Positions 1-6,803 are shown, counted from the stretch's first letter. The stretch: 11,249 nt of DNA from JBOGEB01 sp050743125 (GCA_050743125.1 JBOGEB010000145.1:1-11249); one strand, 5' to 3'. A program made the numbers and translations. The notes: generated from the sequence alone by a model not told the origin.

Positions 1-1
1 C

Positions 2-121
2 CTTGATACAGCCATCGCGCATGGCGAACTCGGCATCTGGGGCGGCACCGACGAGGAAGCTCGGGCGCGCATCCGCCGACGCGGGGGCCGCCCGCCGCGT
101 TACTCTGGAGCGCAGGCGTGA
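2..121 (+). CDS. WhiB-family iron-sulfur transcriptional regulator, C-terminal fragment
   Basis: Only the last 39 residues and the stop codon are in the window; the 5' part is cut off by the left edge. The visible part contains GELGIWGGTDEEARARIRRR, the conserved GIWGG turn followed by a basic C-terminal helix that contacts DNA in WhiB proteins. The fragment begins with Leu-Asp-Thr-Ala, which in this family directly follows the last Cys of the [4Fe-4S] ligand set, so that Cys codon should lie just outside the window. WhiB-like proteins are actinobacterial regulators that usually act by binding the primary sigma factor. Which WhiB paralogue this is cannot be told from the tail, nor is its promoter visible. 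Confidence 0.87.
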   Translation, partial: LDTAIAHGELGIWGGTDEEARARIRRRGGRPPRYSGAQA

Positions 122-152
122 CCATATTCCAGCGGGCAAGGATGTGGCAGCA

Positions 153-371
153 GTGAGAACCCCATGGCCACAAGTCGGGGTGCGCGGGAACGAGCTGGTT
201 CTGCGTGCCCGATGCTGTGATCGAGAAGTGACCCTTCCGCAGCAGGGAACAAACATGCGCTTTCCGGTCGTCGCGCGTTGCCGACCCTGCGGACGCTGCT
301 GGAGGGTGGACTTCCTGCTTCAGGACAGCAGATGGGTCGCGATGTGGACCGATCTGTGCATGCCCCCGTAA
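153..371 (+). CDS. possible small Cys-rich (zinc-ribbon-like) protein, 72 aa
   Basis: This is a short open frame starting at GTG, with AAGGA about 10 nt upstream, 31 bp after the whiB-like stop and on the same strand. The product has six Cys: an adjacent pair at residues 21-22, C43-x2-C46-x2-C49, and C69. The stretch RCRPCGRCWRVDF looks like one knuckle of a zinc ribbon, with the Cys pair as a possible second knuckle. I do not recognise a family. Codon use and the Trp/Val-rich C-terminal part look more protein-like than the surrounding frames, but chance opening in GC-rich DNA is possible. If real, it could be co-transcribed with the whiB-like gene and bind metal; both points are inference. 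Confidence 0.42.
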   Translation: MRTPWPQVGVRGNELVLRARCCDREVTLPQQGTNMRFPVVARCRPCGRCWRVDFLLQDSRWVAMWTDLCMPP

Positions 372-377
372 CGCCGT

Positions 378-407
378 CCCGATCGTCGGGCCGAGCCTTG
401 CGCTCGG
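378..407. terminator. two tandem hairpins between convergent genes
   Basis: Two perfect short stems lie end to end: CCCGA/TCGGG with a 3-nt loop (378-390) and CCGAGC/GCTCGG with a 5-nt loop (391-407). They sit in the gap between the rightward Cys-rich ORF and the leftward tyrS, where a bidirectional terminator would be expected. Neither strand has a clear T-tract after the stem, so intrinsic termination is uncertain. The rest of 372-477 shows nothing recognisable. Confidence 0.3.
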
Positions 408-477
408 GAAAAGGCGCCTGGTTCGGGTGAAACGGCATGCTGCGCTGTGCAGGGTTAAAGCGGTATCCCGGGCGGAC

Positions 478-1884
478 CTACACGATGCGCGCGACCTTCC
501 TCCCGGACTTGAGGTAGATGACCGCGCCCCTGCCGCCGGTGCCGGACGGAAGGTCTTCGAGCAGCTCGGCCACGGTGCGGTAAACCGCCTCCTCGTCCAG
601 CAGGATCTGGTCCTGCCGGCCGTCCCGCTCGACGACGAGCCGCAGTCCGTTCTGGCGCGCGGTCCGTCTGGCCTCGGAGATGCTCGGGAGGAAGCCGAGC
701 GCCTTCGTCAGCACCACGCCCAGCGTCTCGGTGAGCGCCGCTCGTCCGACCGTCGGCATCGACGCCACGTCGCTGAAGGTGTGGCGGGAGAACTGTGCGG
801 TGAACTCTGCGCGGGCGCTCATCGCGGCGTCGATTCCGTGGACGGCGGCAGCGACCTCACCGGCCAACACCTTCTTGAGATCCATCGGGTGGACGGATCC
901 TTGCGCCCGCCGCTGCTCGACGACCCCGATTTCGGTGTCGGTCCACTCGGTGAGCGCTTTCAGGTACTGGACAATGAGGTGGTCCGGGATCGACATCAGC
1001 TTTCCGTAGATCTCGGTCGCCGGGGCACGCAGGGCGACGTAGTTGCCCTTGCTCTTGCTCATCTTGGCACCCGTGCCGTCGGTGCCTTCGATAAGTGCGT
1101 GCGTGACGACCAGCTCGGGTCTCTGGCCGCAGACCTCCATGACTTTGCGGCACATCTGCATGTTCAGAAGCTGGTCGACCCCGCCGATCTCAAGATCACA
1201 GTTGACCTCCACTGAGTCGAGCGCCATGACGACCGAGTAGAGAAGCTCGGCCATCGACAGACCGTGCCCCTCGGCAAGCCGGCTGCGGAAGTCCTCGCGC
1301 TGCAGCGACATGGAGGCGGGAATCTTCGCGAGAATCCCGATCAACTGCGGGAGCTTGACGTCCGCAAGCCATTCCCCGTTGTACCGGAACTCCGCCCTGT
1401 CGAAGTCGAAGAACGGCGAGACCTGGTCGTGGTAGGTCGCGAGGTTGGTTGCGATCTCCTCGTCGGTAAGCGCCGGTCGCTCGGTCGACCGCCCTGACGG
1501 GTCGCCGATCCTTGCCGTCATGTCTCCGACGATGAACACGATGTGGTGACCCATGCGCTGGAATCGACTCAGGATGAGCATCGGCACGGTGTGACCCACG
1601 TGCACGTCGGCCGACGTGGGGTCGATTCCGAACTTGGCGATGAACGGCCGGCCGGCGTCGCTCGCCTCGGTGACGGCCTTCTGCAGCGCGTCGACCCCGG
1701 GCAGGACCTGCAAGGCCCGGGACATGATCAGCTCTGCCTGCTCCGCTGGAGCCAGGTCCGTCAAATCCAAACGGCGACGCGCCGTGGTTTCGGCGAGGAG
1801 ATCCTTCACGGCCTGGTCCGAGGACAGATCGGCGCTCGTGAGGAACTCGCAAACCCGGGCGACGGACTCGCTGAGTCGACTCAT
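478..1884 (-). CDS. tyrS: tyrosine--tRNA ligase, KMSKS type, divergent
   Basis: A class I aminoacyl-tRNA synthetase of 468 aa that activates tyrosine with ATP and charges tRNA-Tyr in the cytoplasm. Visible motifs are FGIDPTSADVHVGHT (HIGH signature at residues 95-98), the TyrRS hallmark GDPSGR (127-132), IGGVDQ (233-238), KMSKS (274-278), and a C-terminal S4-like RNA-binding region from about residue 395 (SISEARRTARQNGLRL). The KMSKS form matches the TyrRS group of Thermus rather than the KFGKS group. Compared with Thermus TyrRS as I remember it, there are about 40 extra N-terminal residues and an insert in the S4 region. The tyrosine-binding helix, usually Y-x3-Q-x2-D with QAYD, reads YSVVMALD here (216-223): Gln is replaced by Met220 and the QAYD Tyr by Leu222. 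The ATG has AGGAAG about 13-15 nt upstream, somewhat far. It could be the housekeeping enzyme or a second, specialised copy; the window cannot decide. Confidence 0.93.
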   Translation of the reverse strand: MSRLSESVARVCEFLTSADLSSDQAVKDLLAETTARRRLDLTDLAPAEQAELIMSRALQVLPGVDALQKAVTEASDAGRPFIAKFGIDPTSADVHVGHTVPMLILSRFQRMGHHIVFIVGDMTARIGDPSGRSTERPALTDEEIATNLATYHDQVSPFFDFDRAEFRYNGEWLADVKLPQLIGILAKIPASMSLQREDFRSRLAEGHGLSMAELLYSVVMALDSVEVNCDLEIGGVDQLLNMQMCRKVMEVCGQRPELVVTHALIEGTDGTGAKMSKSKGNYVALRAPATEIYGKLMSIPDHLIVQYLKALTEWTDTEIGVVEQRRAQGSVHPMDLKKVLAGEVAAAVHGIDAAMSARAEFTAQFSRHTFSDVASMPTVGRAALTETLGVVLTKALGFLPSISEARRTARQNGLRLVVERDGRQDQILLDEEAVYRTVAELLEDLPSGTGGRGAVIYLKSGRKVARIV

Positions 1885-1932
1885 CGGTTTATCGGTTCTT
1901 CCTGGTGGCGGTTGAGCGATAGAGCGGCGAGT

Positions 1933-2282
1933 CTAGCCCGGTCCGGGGTCCCACCATCGAACCGGGAACGACCTGCTGGCGAACCGCACCTCGTTGCGCT
2001 CGTCAACGCCGAGCACAACGAGCACCGCATCGTGCTCCTGCCCGAGGGCGATGAAGGCGGCGGTCGCTCTGCCGGCGGTCACCTCGATGTCGCTCCGCGC
2101 TCAGGTCGGTCTCTACGGCTTCTGGAATCCCGAAGCGCACCCACAGCCGTCCGGGCAGGCCGCCAGCACGCGACGGGTTCCAGGTTCGCCCCGATGAGCC
2201 TCGCGATCGAACTCGTGCCGGCAGCCTGCTGAACATTGACGGCCGGACGCCTGATCACCTGTGTGGAATCTAGTTCTGTCAT
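1933..2282 (-). pseudogene. small hypothetical gene readable only across two frame changes
   Basis: An ATG at 2282-2280 overlaps the stop of the upstream 62-aa ORF as ATGA. It opens a coding-like frame starting MTELDSTQVIRRPAVNV and running through IARLIGANLEP. Near 2155 the coding character passes to the next frame (GRLWVRFGIPEAVETDLSAE), and near 2089 it shifts again in the same direction (DIEVTAGRATAAFIALG, then ERNEVRFASRSFPVRWWDP), ending at TAG 1935-1933, 48 bp before tyrS. Joined together this gives a product of roughly 115 aa that I do not recognise. No single frame stays open and coding-like throughout. The cause may be two base-call errors or two real mutations; read data would separate them. 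No transposon remnant is seen. Confidence 0.5.
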
Positions 2283-2467
2283 TGCGTGTCTTCTCCTGAT
2301 TTTGGTTTGGCAATGGAGGCCGGACCCGTCCCAGGTACCAGAGCCTCCACTCCTCCACGCTGGGCTGCACCCCAGCGCACAAGAATGAGGACGAGCAACG
2401 CCCCTTTGATACATTGCGCTCGTTCAATATCGTCGGCTGCGGCGGCGGCCTCGTTCCACATCACCAC
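2279..2467 (-). CDS. small hypothetical protein, 62 aa
   Basis: A short open frame with GAGGAG 11 nt upstream of GTG 2467. In-frame GTG 2464 and ATG 2461 are alternative starts. The product begins MVMWNEAAAAADDIERAQ, has one short hydrophobic run (GALLVLILV, residues 22-30, too short for a sure membrane span) and a Gly/Pro/Lys-rich tail ending SGEDTQ. Its TGA overlaps the ATG of the next leftward gene (ATGA), which suggests translational coupling and is the main support. No family is recognised. It may itself be a remnant, since its neighbour is broken. Confidence 0.42.
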   Translation of the reverse strand: MVMWNEAAAAADDIERAQCIKGALLVLILVRWGAAQRGGVEALVPGTGPASIAKPKSGEDTQ

Positions 2468-2664
2468 AGGTGTCGAAACTCCTCAAGGGCGGTGTCGCGG
2501 AGTCGCTGACGAAGGCTCACAAGGGCGTCTCACCGCTGCAAACCTAAGGATTGACCTGCGGAACCCGCCCGCGCTCGAGTCCTACGAATGGGTGTCTGAC
2601 AGGCGACGTGGTTGACTGCACCCCACGCTCGCTCCGCGCAACACGACCCGGCACGAGGACGAAC
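2468..2664. other. intergenic region between divergent transcripts, no clear promoter
   Basis: About 200 bp separate the leftward 62-aa ORF from the rightward SEC-C gene. A TTGACC lies at 2551-2556 and a TTGACT at 2612-2617 on the plus strand, but neither has a good -10 box 16-19 bp downstream, so no promoter is called. A 25-codon plus-strand frame from GTG 2470 is open but has no ribosome binding site. Nothing else is recognised here. Confidence 0.3.
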
Positions 2665-4563
2665 ATGGACTGTATGCCGATCGATCAGGGGGTGGTGGAG
2701 GCAGCCGGCCGGCTGCTGGCCGCGCACCATCCGATCAGCCTCGCTGATCTGGCTGAGCTGCTGGCCAAGGAGGGGGTGTGCGCTCCCGAGGGCCAGGATC
2801 GGCTGCGCTGGGTCGGCAGACATCTCAGCGCGGTGTCGAGCCGGTCGGTGACGTGGGAGCTGCCGGACATGCGGCTGGTCGCCGTCGACCCGCTGTACGA
2901 GGGGCTGGTGCTGACCCACAAGGTCATGGCCACGGAGCTGACCACGGGCGTCGTCGAGCTCGAGCCGGACCTGATGCCGCTCGAGCTGATCGAACAGCTC
3001 GACGATCCTGAGAAGGACGACGTCTCCGTGGCGTTGGCCGGTGGAGGCCGAGCCGAGCTCGGCCATTTCCACCTGCCCAGCGATGACCTGGGCCTGGCCG
3101 GACCACCTGGCTGGCTGGGTAACGCGGTGATGGGGGGACTGCTCGCGTTCAGGGTCACGAACGGCGAGCTGTCGGTTGCCCGGGTCGGCGAGGACCCGCC
3201 CCTGGCGGCCGAGGCGGCCGCCGAGGCCGTCGAGGCGCTGCAATCCGCCTACGAGCAGGCGTGCCACACCGGGGCCGAGCACGAAGGAGCCGTGCAGATC
3301 ATCGACGTGTTCGCTGTCGCGCTCGCTGAGAACCCTGGGCTGTTCCGCCAGCCGCTGCCGCCGCTCCGCGAGCTGTTCGCGGCTGGCGGCCTGGAGGCGA
3401 CCGGGAAGTGGGTGAGCGAGCTCGTCGCCCCTTCCGCGGGCGAGCTGGACGAAGCGAACGACCTGAGCGTGGCAGCGCTGCAGATCGTGCTCGAGGCGTA
3501 TCAGCTCATCGTGTCCGGTCAGTTCGGAGCGTGGGAGGAGCTGGGTCTCACCGCTGCCGCGCTCGCGCGGATGCTGTCGATTCGGTTGGTCGCCCCGACG
3601 TTCGCCAGCCAAATGATCCAGGCGGGCCACGAGCCGCTGATCGCCGGGTTCGCCGCGGCGCTGCTCAATGCGGGCGGGTGCAACGCCGGGCCGAACCTCG
3701 TGCTCGCTCTGTGCGCCGAGCTGCACGGTGACACGCTGGCCGGGGAGGCGTACGTCGGTGAGGCGTTGCGCGTCGACCGCTACCACAAGGACTCGCTGCG
3801 CCACGCCGCCTGGTACGCCGAGGACCGAGGGGACGCCGCTCACGCGCTCGAGTACCTGCGCCGGGCCGGCGTGGACGACGAACCGCCGCAGGTGCGGTTC
3901 CTGGAGCACTTCGCGGCTCCAGGGCCTGCGGTCGCGGCGTTGGAGGAGCAGTGCCCGTGCGGGTCCGGTCGCACGCACGGGCACTGCTGTGCGCAGCGCA
4001 ACGGCTATCCGCTGCACGAGCGCGCCGAGTGGCTGTACCACAAGGCCGCGCGCTACCTGATCCAGCCGGCTACCCAAATGGCGATCCGTCCGATCGCCGA
4101 CGCCCGCACGCAGGGTGACTCCCGACCGCTGGCCTGGAAGCGCGCGGCGCTGGTCGATCCGCTGACGAAGGATCTCGGCCTGTTCGAGGGCGGCCTGTTG
4201 GAGGAGTTCCTGGACGTGCGGGGGGTGCTCCTCCCCGCCGACGAGCTCGCGCTGGGCCGCTCCTGGGTGGGGCTCCGCCGTGGCCTCTACGAGGTCGCCA
4301 GCGTTGAGCGCGCGGATCGTCGTCTCCGCCTGCGCGATCTGGCAACCGGTCGTCACCTCGACGTGCCGGAGGAGGCGGGCGTCCGCTACGTCCCGGGGCT
4401 GTACCTCTGCGCCCGGGTGGCACCTGACGGGGCGAGCCAGCGGATGCTCGGCGCCGTGCTGCCTATTGCCGCCGACCTGGGCGAGGGGCTGCTCGAGCTG
4501 CTCGGCCGCGACCCCGGCGCGGTCGAAATCGCGGCCTGGTTCGCGCAGCAGACCCCTCAGTAG
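2665..4563 (+). CDS. SEC-C zinc-motif protein with TPR-like helices, 632 aa
   Basis: The start ATG 2665 was chosen for GAGGA 5 nt upstream; the frame stays open further upstream without a better site. The key feature is CPCGSGRTHGHCC at residues 430-442, the SEC-C zinc-binding motif (C-x-C-x8-C-C) first known from the SecA C-terminus. Around it are an N-terminal all-helical part with a possible winged-helix segment (about 20-60), a long Ala/Leu-rich helical region, TPR-like repeats at about 345-402, and a C-terminal beta-rich part (about 530-620) like the small domain found in other stand-alone SEC-C proteins. No signal peptide or membrane span is visible. Free-standing SEC-C proteins are widespread but poorly characterised, so no reaction is assigned. 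Its stop overlaps the 3' end of era by 7 bp, tail to tail. The unusually high Ala, Glu and Leu content fits a helical scaffold. Confidence 0.85.
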   Translation: MDCMPIDQGVVEAAGRLLAAHHPISLADLAELLAKEGVCAPEGQDRLRWVGRHLSAVSSRSVTWELPDMRLVAVDPLYEGLVLTHKVMATELTTGVVELEPDLMPLELIEQLDDPEKDDVSVALAGGGRAELGHFHLPSDDLGLAGPPGWLGNAVMGGLLAFRVTNGELSVARVGEDPPLAAEAAAEAVEALQSAYEQACHTGAEHEGAVQIIDVFAVALAENPGLFRQPLPPLRELFAAGGLEATGKWVSELVAPSAGELDEANDLSVAALQIVLEAYQLIVSGQFGAWEELGLTAAALARMLSIRLVAPTFASQMIQAGHEPLIAGFAAALLNAGGCNAGPNLVLALCAELHGDTLAGEAYVGEALRVDRYHKDSLRHAAWYAEDRGDAAHALEYLRRAGVDDEPPQVRFLEHFAAPGPAVAALEEQCPCGSGRTHGHCCAQRNGYPLHERAEWLYHKAARYLIQPATQMAIRPIADARTQGDSRPLAWKRAALVDPLTKDLGLFEGGLLEEFLDVRGVLLPADELALGRSWVGLRRGLYEVASVERADRRLRLRDLATGRHLDVPEEAGVRYVPGLYLCARVAPDGASQRMLGAVLPIAADLGEGLLELLGRDPGAVEIAAWFAQQTPQ

Positions 4564-5435
4564 CCCAGCCGCTCGAGCTTGTGCGGGTCGCGCTGCCACT
4601 CCTTGAACAGCTTCACGCGCAGGTCCAGGTAGACCCTGGCGCCGAGGAGCAGCTCCAGCTCGGTGCGGGCGCGGGCGCCGATCTCACGGAGGACCGCCCC
4701 GCCCTTGCCGATCACGATGCCCTTCTGCGAGTCGCGCTCGACGTAGAGCGTCGCGGCGACCGTCTGAACGCCCTCGGACTCGCCGGGCGCGATCTCGTCG
4801 ACGACCACGGCGATGGAGTGCGGGATCTCCTCGCGCATGAGCGTGATCGCCTTCTCGCGGACGATCTCGGCGGCGAGCTGCTCGGGGGTCTGGTCGGTGA
4901 CCTGGCCACGCGGAAAGTACGGCGGGCCTTCGGGGACGCGGGCGACGATGAGGTCGGCGAGCGTCCCGACCTGGTCACCGGTCGCCGCAGCGACGGGCAC
5001 GACCTCGTCCCACTCCCCCAGCTCGGCGAGGCGGGCGAGTTGGGGCAGCTGCCGCCCGCGCCCGACGCGGTCGACCTTGTTGAGCACGGCGATGACCGGC
5101 GTGGGCACGTCGGTGAGCAGCCGCGCGATGAACTCGTCGCCGCGCCCGATCCCGGCCGACCCGTCGACCATGAACACGACGACGTCGACGCCCGACAGCG
5201 TGCTCCGGGCGAGGGCGTTGCACCGCGAGCCGAGCAGGGTCTTCGGCTTGTGCAGGCCCGGGGTGTCGATGAACACGACCTGCGCGTCGTCACGATGCAG
5301 CACCCCGCGCAGCGCGTGCCGGGTCGTCTGCGGCACCGGCGTGGTGATCGCCACCTTCTGCCCTACCAGGGCGTTGAGCAGGGTCGACTTGCCGACGTTG
5401 GGCCGGCCGACGATCGAGCAGAACCCGGACCGCAT
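4557..5435 (-). CDS. era: GTPase Era, ribosome small-subunit maturation
   Basis: A 292-aa GTPase that binds the 3' end of 16S rRNA and helps finish the 30S subunit. Domains and motifs in order: G1 GRPNVGKS (10-17), G2 around QTTRH (36-40), G3 DTPG (57-60), G4 NKVD (119-122), a G5 region reading VPVAAATGDQ (147-155) where Ser-Ala is usual, then the C-terminal KH domain with VIGKGGAVLREIG (241-253) and the typical Era tail VKLFKEWQRDP. Length is normal for the family. No Shine-Dalgarno is seen before ATG 5435, but a TAGCCT hexamer ends 7 nt before it, so the transcript may be leaderless. In actinomycetes era commonly follows cdd; here a tyrosinase pair and a flavoprotein lie in between. Confidence 0.97.
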   Translation of the reverse strand: MRSGFCSIVGRPNVGKSTLLNALVGQKVAITTPVPQTTRHALRGVLHRDDAQVVFIDTPGLHKPKTLLGSRCNALARSTLSGVDVVVFMVDGSAGIGRGDEFIARLLTDVPTPVIAVLNKVDRVGRGRQLPQLARLAELGEWDEVVPVAAATGDQVGTLADLIVARVPEGPPYFPRGQVTDQTPEQLAAEIVREKAITLMREEIPHSIAVVVDEIAPGESEGVQTVAATLYVERDSQKGIVIGKGGAVLREIGARARTELELLLGARVYLDLRVKLFKEWQRDPHKLERLGY

Positions 5436-5442
5436 ACGCGTC

Positions 5443-5448
5443 AGGCTA
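5443..5448 (-). promoter_or_regulatory. candidate -10 box for a leaderless era transcript
   Basis: On the minus strand TAGCCT fits the actinobacterial TANNNT -10 pattern. Seven bases separate it from the era ATG, so initiation at the usual distance would start on or next to the A of ATG. No good -35 box is seen. The lack of a ribosome binding site before era supports the idea. The box lies in the 45-bp gap between the tyrosinase stop and era. Confidence 0.32.
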
Positions 5449-5480
5449 CCGGCTCGCGTGGCCGGCCCCGACCGTGCCCG

Positions 5481-6446
5481 TCAGTCGACGACCAGCGTGT
5501 CATAGGTGTAGAAGTCGGTCACCTCGAGCATCTGCCGTGGGGTCACCGGATCCGACAGGAGCGCGTACATCGGATCGTCGATGCGGTGGCCAAGGAGATC
5601 CGCGGGCGCGGTTTGATCGGGCAGATATGACGACACGTCAGGCTGCGTCTGCCAGGCCGCCCAGATCCGGTCCTCGTCGCAGTGGTTGAGATAGAAGACC
5701 GGGTCGTTCGGCGACGTGGAGATGAGCATGTCGCCGCCGACCCATACGTGGACGCGGTTGTGGAGGCCGGGGGCGGTGGCGGCAGGCTGCCAACCCTCGA
5801 CTCGGTTACGGAACCCCTCCGAGGCCGTGTCCCACGGGAACGCGTCGTAGTCGGTCAGCGCGAGCGCGTCCTTGACCTCGGACGTTCGTGGCAGCGTGGG
5901 GACGAACCGCCCAAAGGCCCGACGAAGACCACGATTCGTGGCACGCAGCTGGCCTTGGACGTCGGCCTCCACCCGCACCCGCCAGCTCGTGGGGTCGGTG
6001 GCGTCGAAGGCGAAGGGGCCGGTCGTGACGGGATCGCCTTGTCCGCCCATGTACGCAGCGCTCCAGATCGGTGCGGCAGCTTGTTGACCGGCGCTCAGGT
6101 CCCCGTCAGCCGCCCAGTCCCAGTAGGGGATGCCGAAGCACTCGTCACCCAACACCCGTTGGAGCTGCAGCTCGAGCAGGATGAGCATGAAGCGATGCCA
6201 CGGGAGGAACACCGGCCCACGATGGGCGGCGTTTCGGTCCCCCTGGGACGGGGGCGTGAAGGTGAACATCGCGATGTGGTGCCATGCGACAAAGAGGTCG
6301 TAGGTGCTCACCTGGACGGCGGGGCCAGGAATGCCGAAGTCCTGCGTCGTGGGGCCAAGGAACTCCTGCTTGAGCAGTTTTGTTCCCTGGATGTACTGGT
6401 CACGGGCCGTGTCGTCGGTCAAGATGTTCTTTCTCACTGCCGCCAT
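5481..6446 (-). CDS. melC2: tyrosinase (type-3 copper monooxygenase), MelC2-like
   Basis: A 321-aa binuclear copper enzyme, expected to hydroxylate monophenols and oxidise o-diphenols to quinones. CuA ligands: H56 or H57 in WHH, H75 in NAAHRGPVF, H84 in LPWHRF. CuB ligands: H229 and H233 in HNRVHVWVGGDM, H255 in SPNDPVFYLNHCDEDRIW. The spacings 9, 4 and 22 between the later ligands match Streptomyces tyrosinase. Glu217 (VEGW) and Asn230 after the first CuB His correspond to the pair that positions water for phenol deprotonation, so true tyrosinase rather than only catechol oxidase activity is likely (inference). It is longer than Streptomyces MelC2 (about 273 aa) through inserts at about 30-50, 60-73 and 130-190. 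No signal peptide. The start has AGGAG 7 nt upstream and lies 1 bp after the cofactor gene's stop, so translation is probably coupled. Confidence 0.93.
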   Translation of the reverse strand: MAAVRKNILTDDTARDQYIQGTKLLKQEFLGPTTQDFGIPGPAVQVSTYDLFVAWHHIAMFTFTPPSQGDRNAAHRGPVFLPWHRFMLILLELQLQRVLGDECFGIPYWDWAADGDLSAGQQAAAPIWSAAYMGGQGDPVTTGPFAFDATDPTSWRVRVEADVQGQLRATNRGLRRAFGRFVPTLPRTSEVKDALALTDYDAFPWDTASEGFRNRVEGWQPAATAPGLHNRVHVWVGGDMLISTSPNDPVFYLNHCDEDRIWAAWQTQPDVSSYLPDQTAPADLLGHRIDDPMYALLSDPVTPRQMLEVTDFYTYDTLVVD

Positions 6447-6447
6447 C

Positions 6448-6795
6448 TCAGTGCTCCTGTCCGTGCGGATGTCCGTCTGCCTGCGTCACGAAGTCGTCGG
6501 GAAAGATGTCGATCAGCCGCTTCACGAGGTCGACCGCGGAGCTGGAGCTGAGATTGGGAACGGGGTGGTAGTGGACCTGACCGTCATTGGTCACTCCCAT
6601 GTGGCCCTCGATGGTGACGTCGTCAACCTGAATGTGGTAGCTGGTGCGGACGACGATCTTGTGCCCTTGGTAGGTTGCTTCACGGACGCTCTCCATGGCC
6701 TCACCGTGGTGCTCATGCTGGGGTGGTCGGTACCGGCTGACGCTCGCCACCAACGACGCAGGGTCCGCAGCCTGGGCAAACTCGCTTTTCTTCAT
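6448..6795 (-). CDS. melC1: tyrosinase cofactor (caddie) MelC1-like protein, 115 aa
   Basis: A small His-rich protein directly upstream of the tyrosinase. In Streptomyces the MelC1 caddie loads copper into apo-tyrosinase and carries a Tat signal that exports the pair. Here the core resembles that family: EATYQGHKIVV (39-49), YHIQVDDVTIEGHMGV (53-68), VHYHPVPN (74-81, compare HYxPVP in MelC1), then an amphipathic helix SAVDLVKRLIDIF. Tyr76 is a candidate for the Tyr that plugs the active site (inference). Further His lie at 27, 29, 30, 109, 111 and 115. The N-terminus MKKSEFAQAADPASLV has no twin-arginine or hydrophobic core, so a cytoplasmic pair is likely. ATG 6795 is the only good in-frame start; the best Shine-Dalgarno (AAAGGAG, 6819-6813) is 17 nt away and better placed for ATG 6803, which gives a two-codon ORF ending TGATG on this start. 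Confidence 0.77.
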   Translation of the reverse strand: MKKSEFAQAADPASLVASVSRYRPPQHEHHGEAMESVREATYQGHKIVVRTSYHIQVDDVTIEGHMGVTNDGQVHYHPVPNLSSSSAVDLVKRLIDIFPDDFVTQADGHPHGQEH

Positions 6796-6803
6796 CAGCG
6801 CAT
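6795..6803 (-). other. possible minimal ORF (Met-Arg-stop) coupled to the cofactor gene
   Basis: On the minus strand the sequence ATGCGCTGATG contains ATG 6803-6801, one Arg codon and TGA 6797-6795, which shares a base with the cofactor start ATG 6795. AAAGGAG ends 9 nt before the first ATG, an ideal distance, while it is 17 nt from the cofactor start. Re-initiation after a two-codon ORF would explain this layout. It could equally be chance with loose spacing. Confidence 0.28.

Noticed and set aside
427..1215. 262-codon plus-strand open frame opposite tyrS, and the 349-codon one opposite era (4581-5630)
   Set aside because: Both mirror unmistakable conserved enzymes and show no domains of their own.
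2470..2547. 25-codon plus-strand frame starting VSKLLKGGVAESLTKAHKG
   Set aside because: It reads somewhat protein-like but has no ribosome binding site and no recognisable relation; too short to support.
2530..4599. 689-codon minus-strand open frame opposite the SEC-C gene
   Set aside because: Composition is Arg/Gln/His-rich with no motif and no start signal; the opposite strand carries the SEC-C motif and a good ribosome site. It is a GC-driven shadow.
478..6446. A single tyrosine-based biosynthetic cluster joining the TyrRS and the tyrosinase
   Set aside because: They are separated by era, the SEC-C gene and broken genes in opposite orientations, with no other biosynthetic enzyme present; the shared substrate alone is not evidence of a joint pathway.
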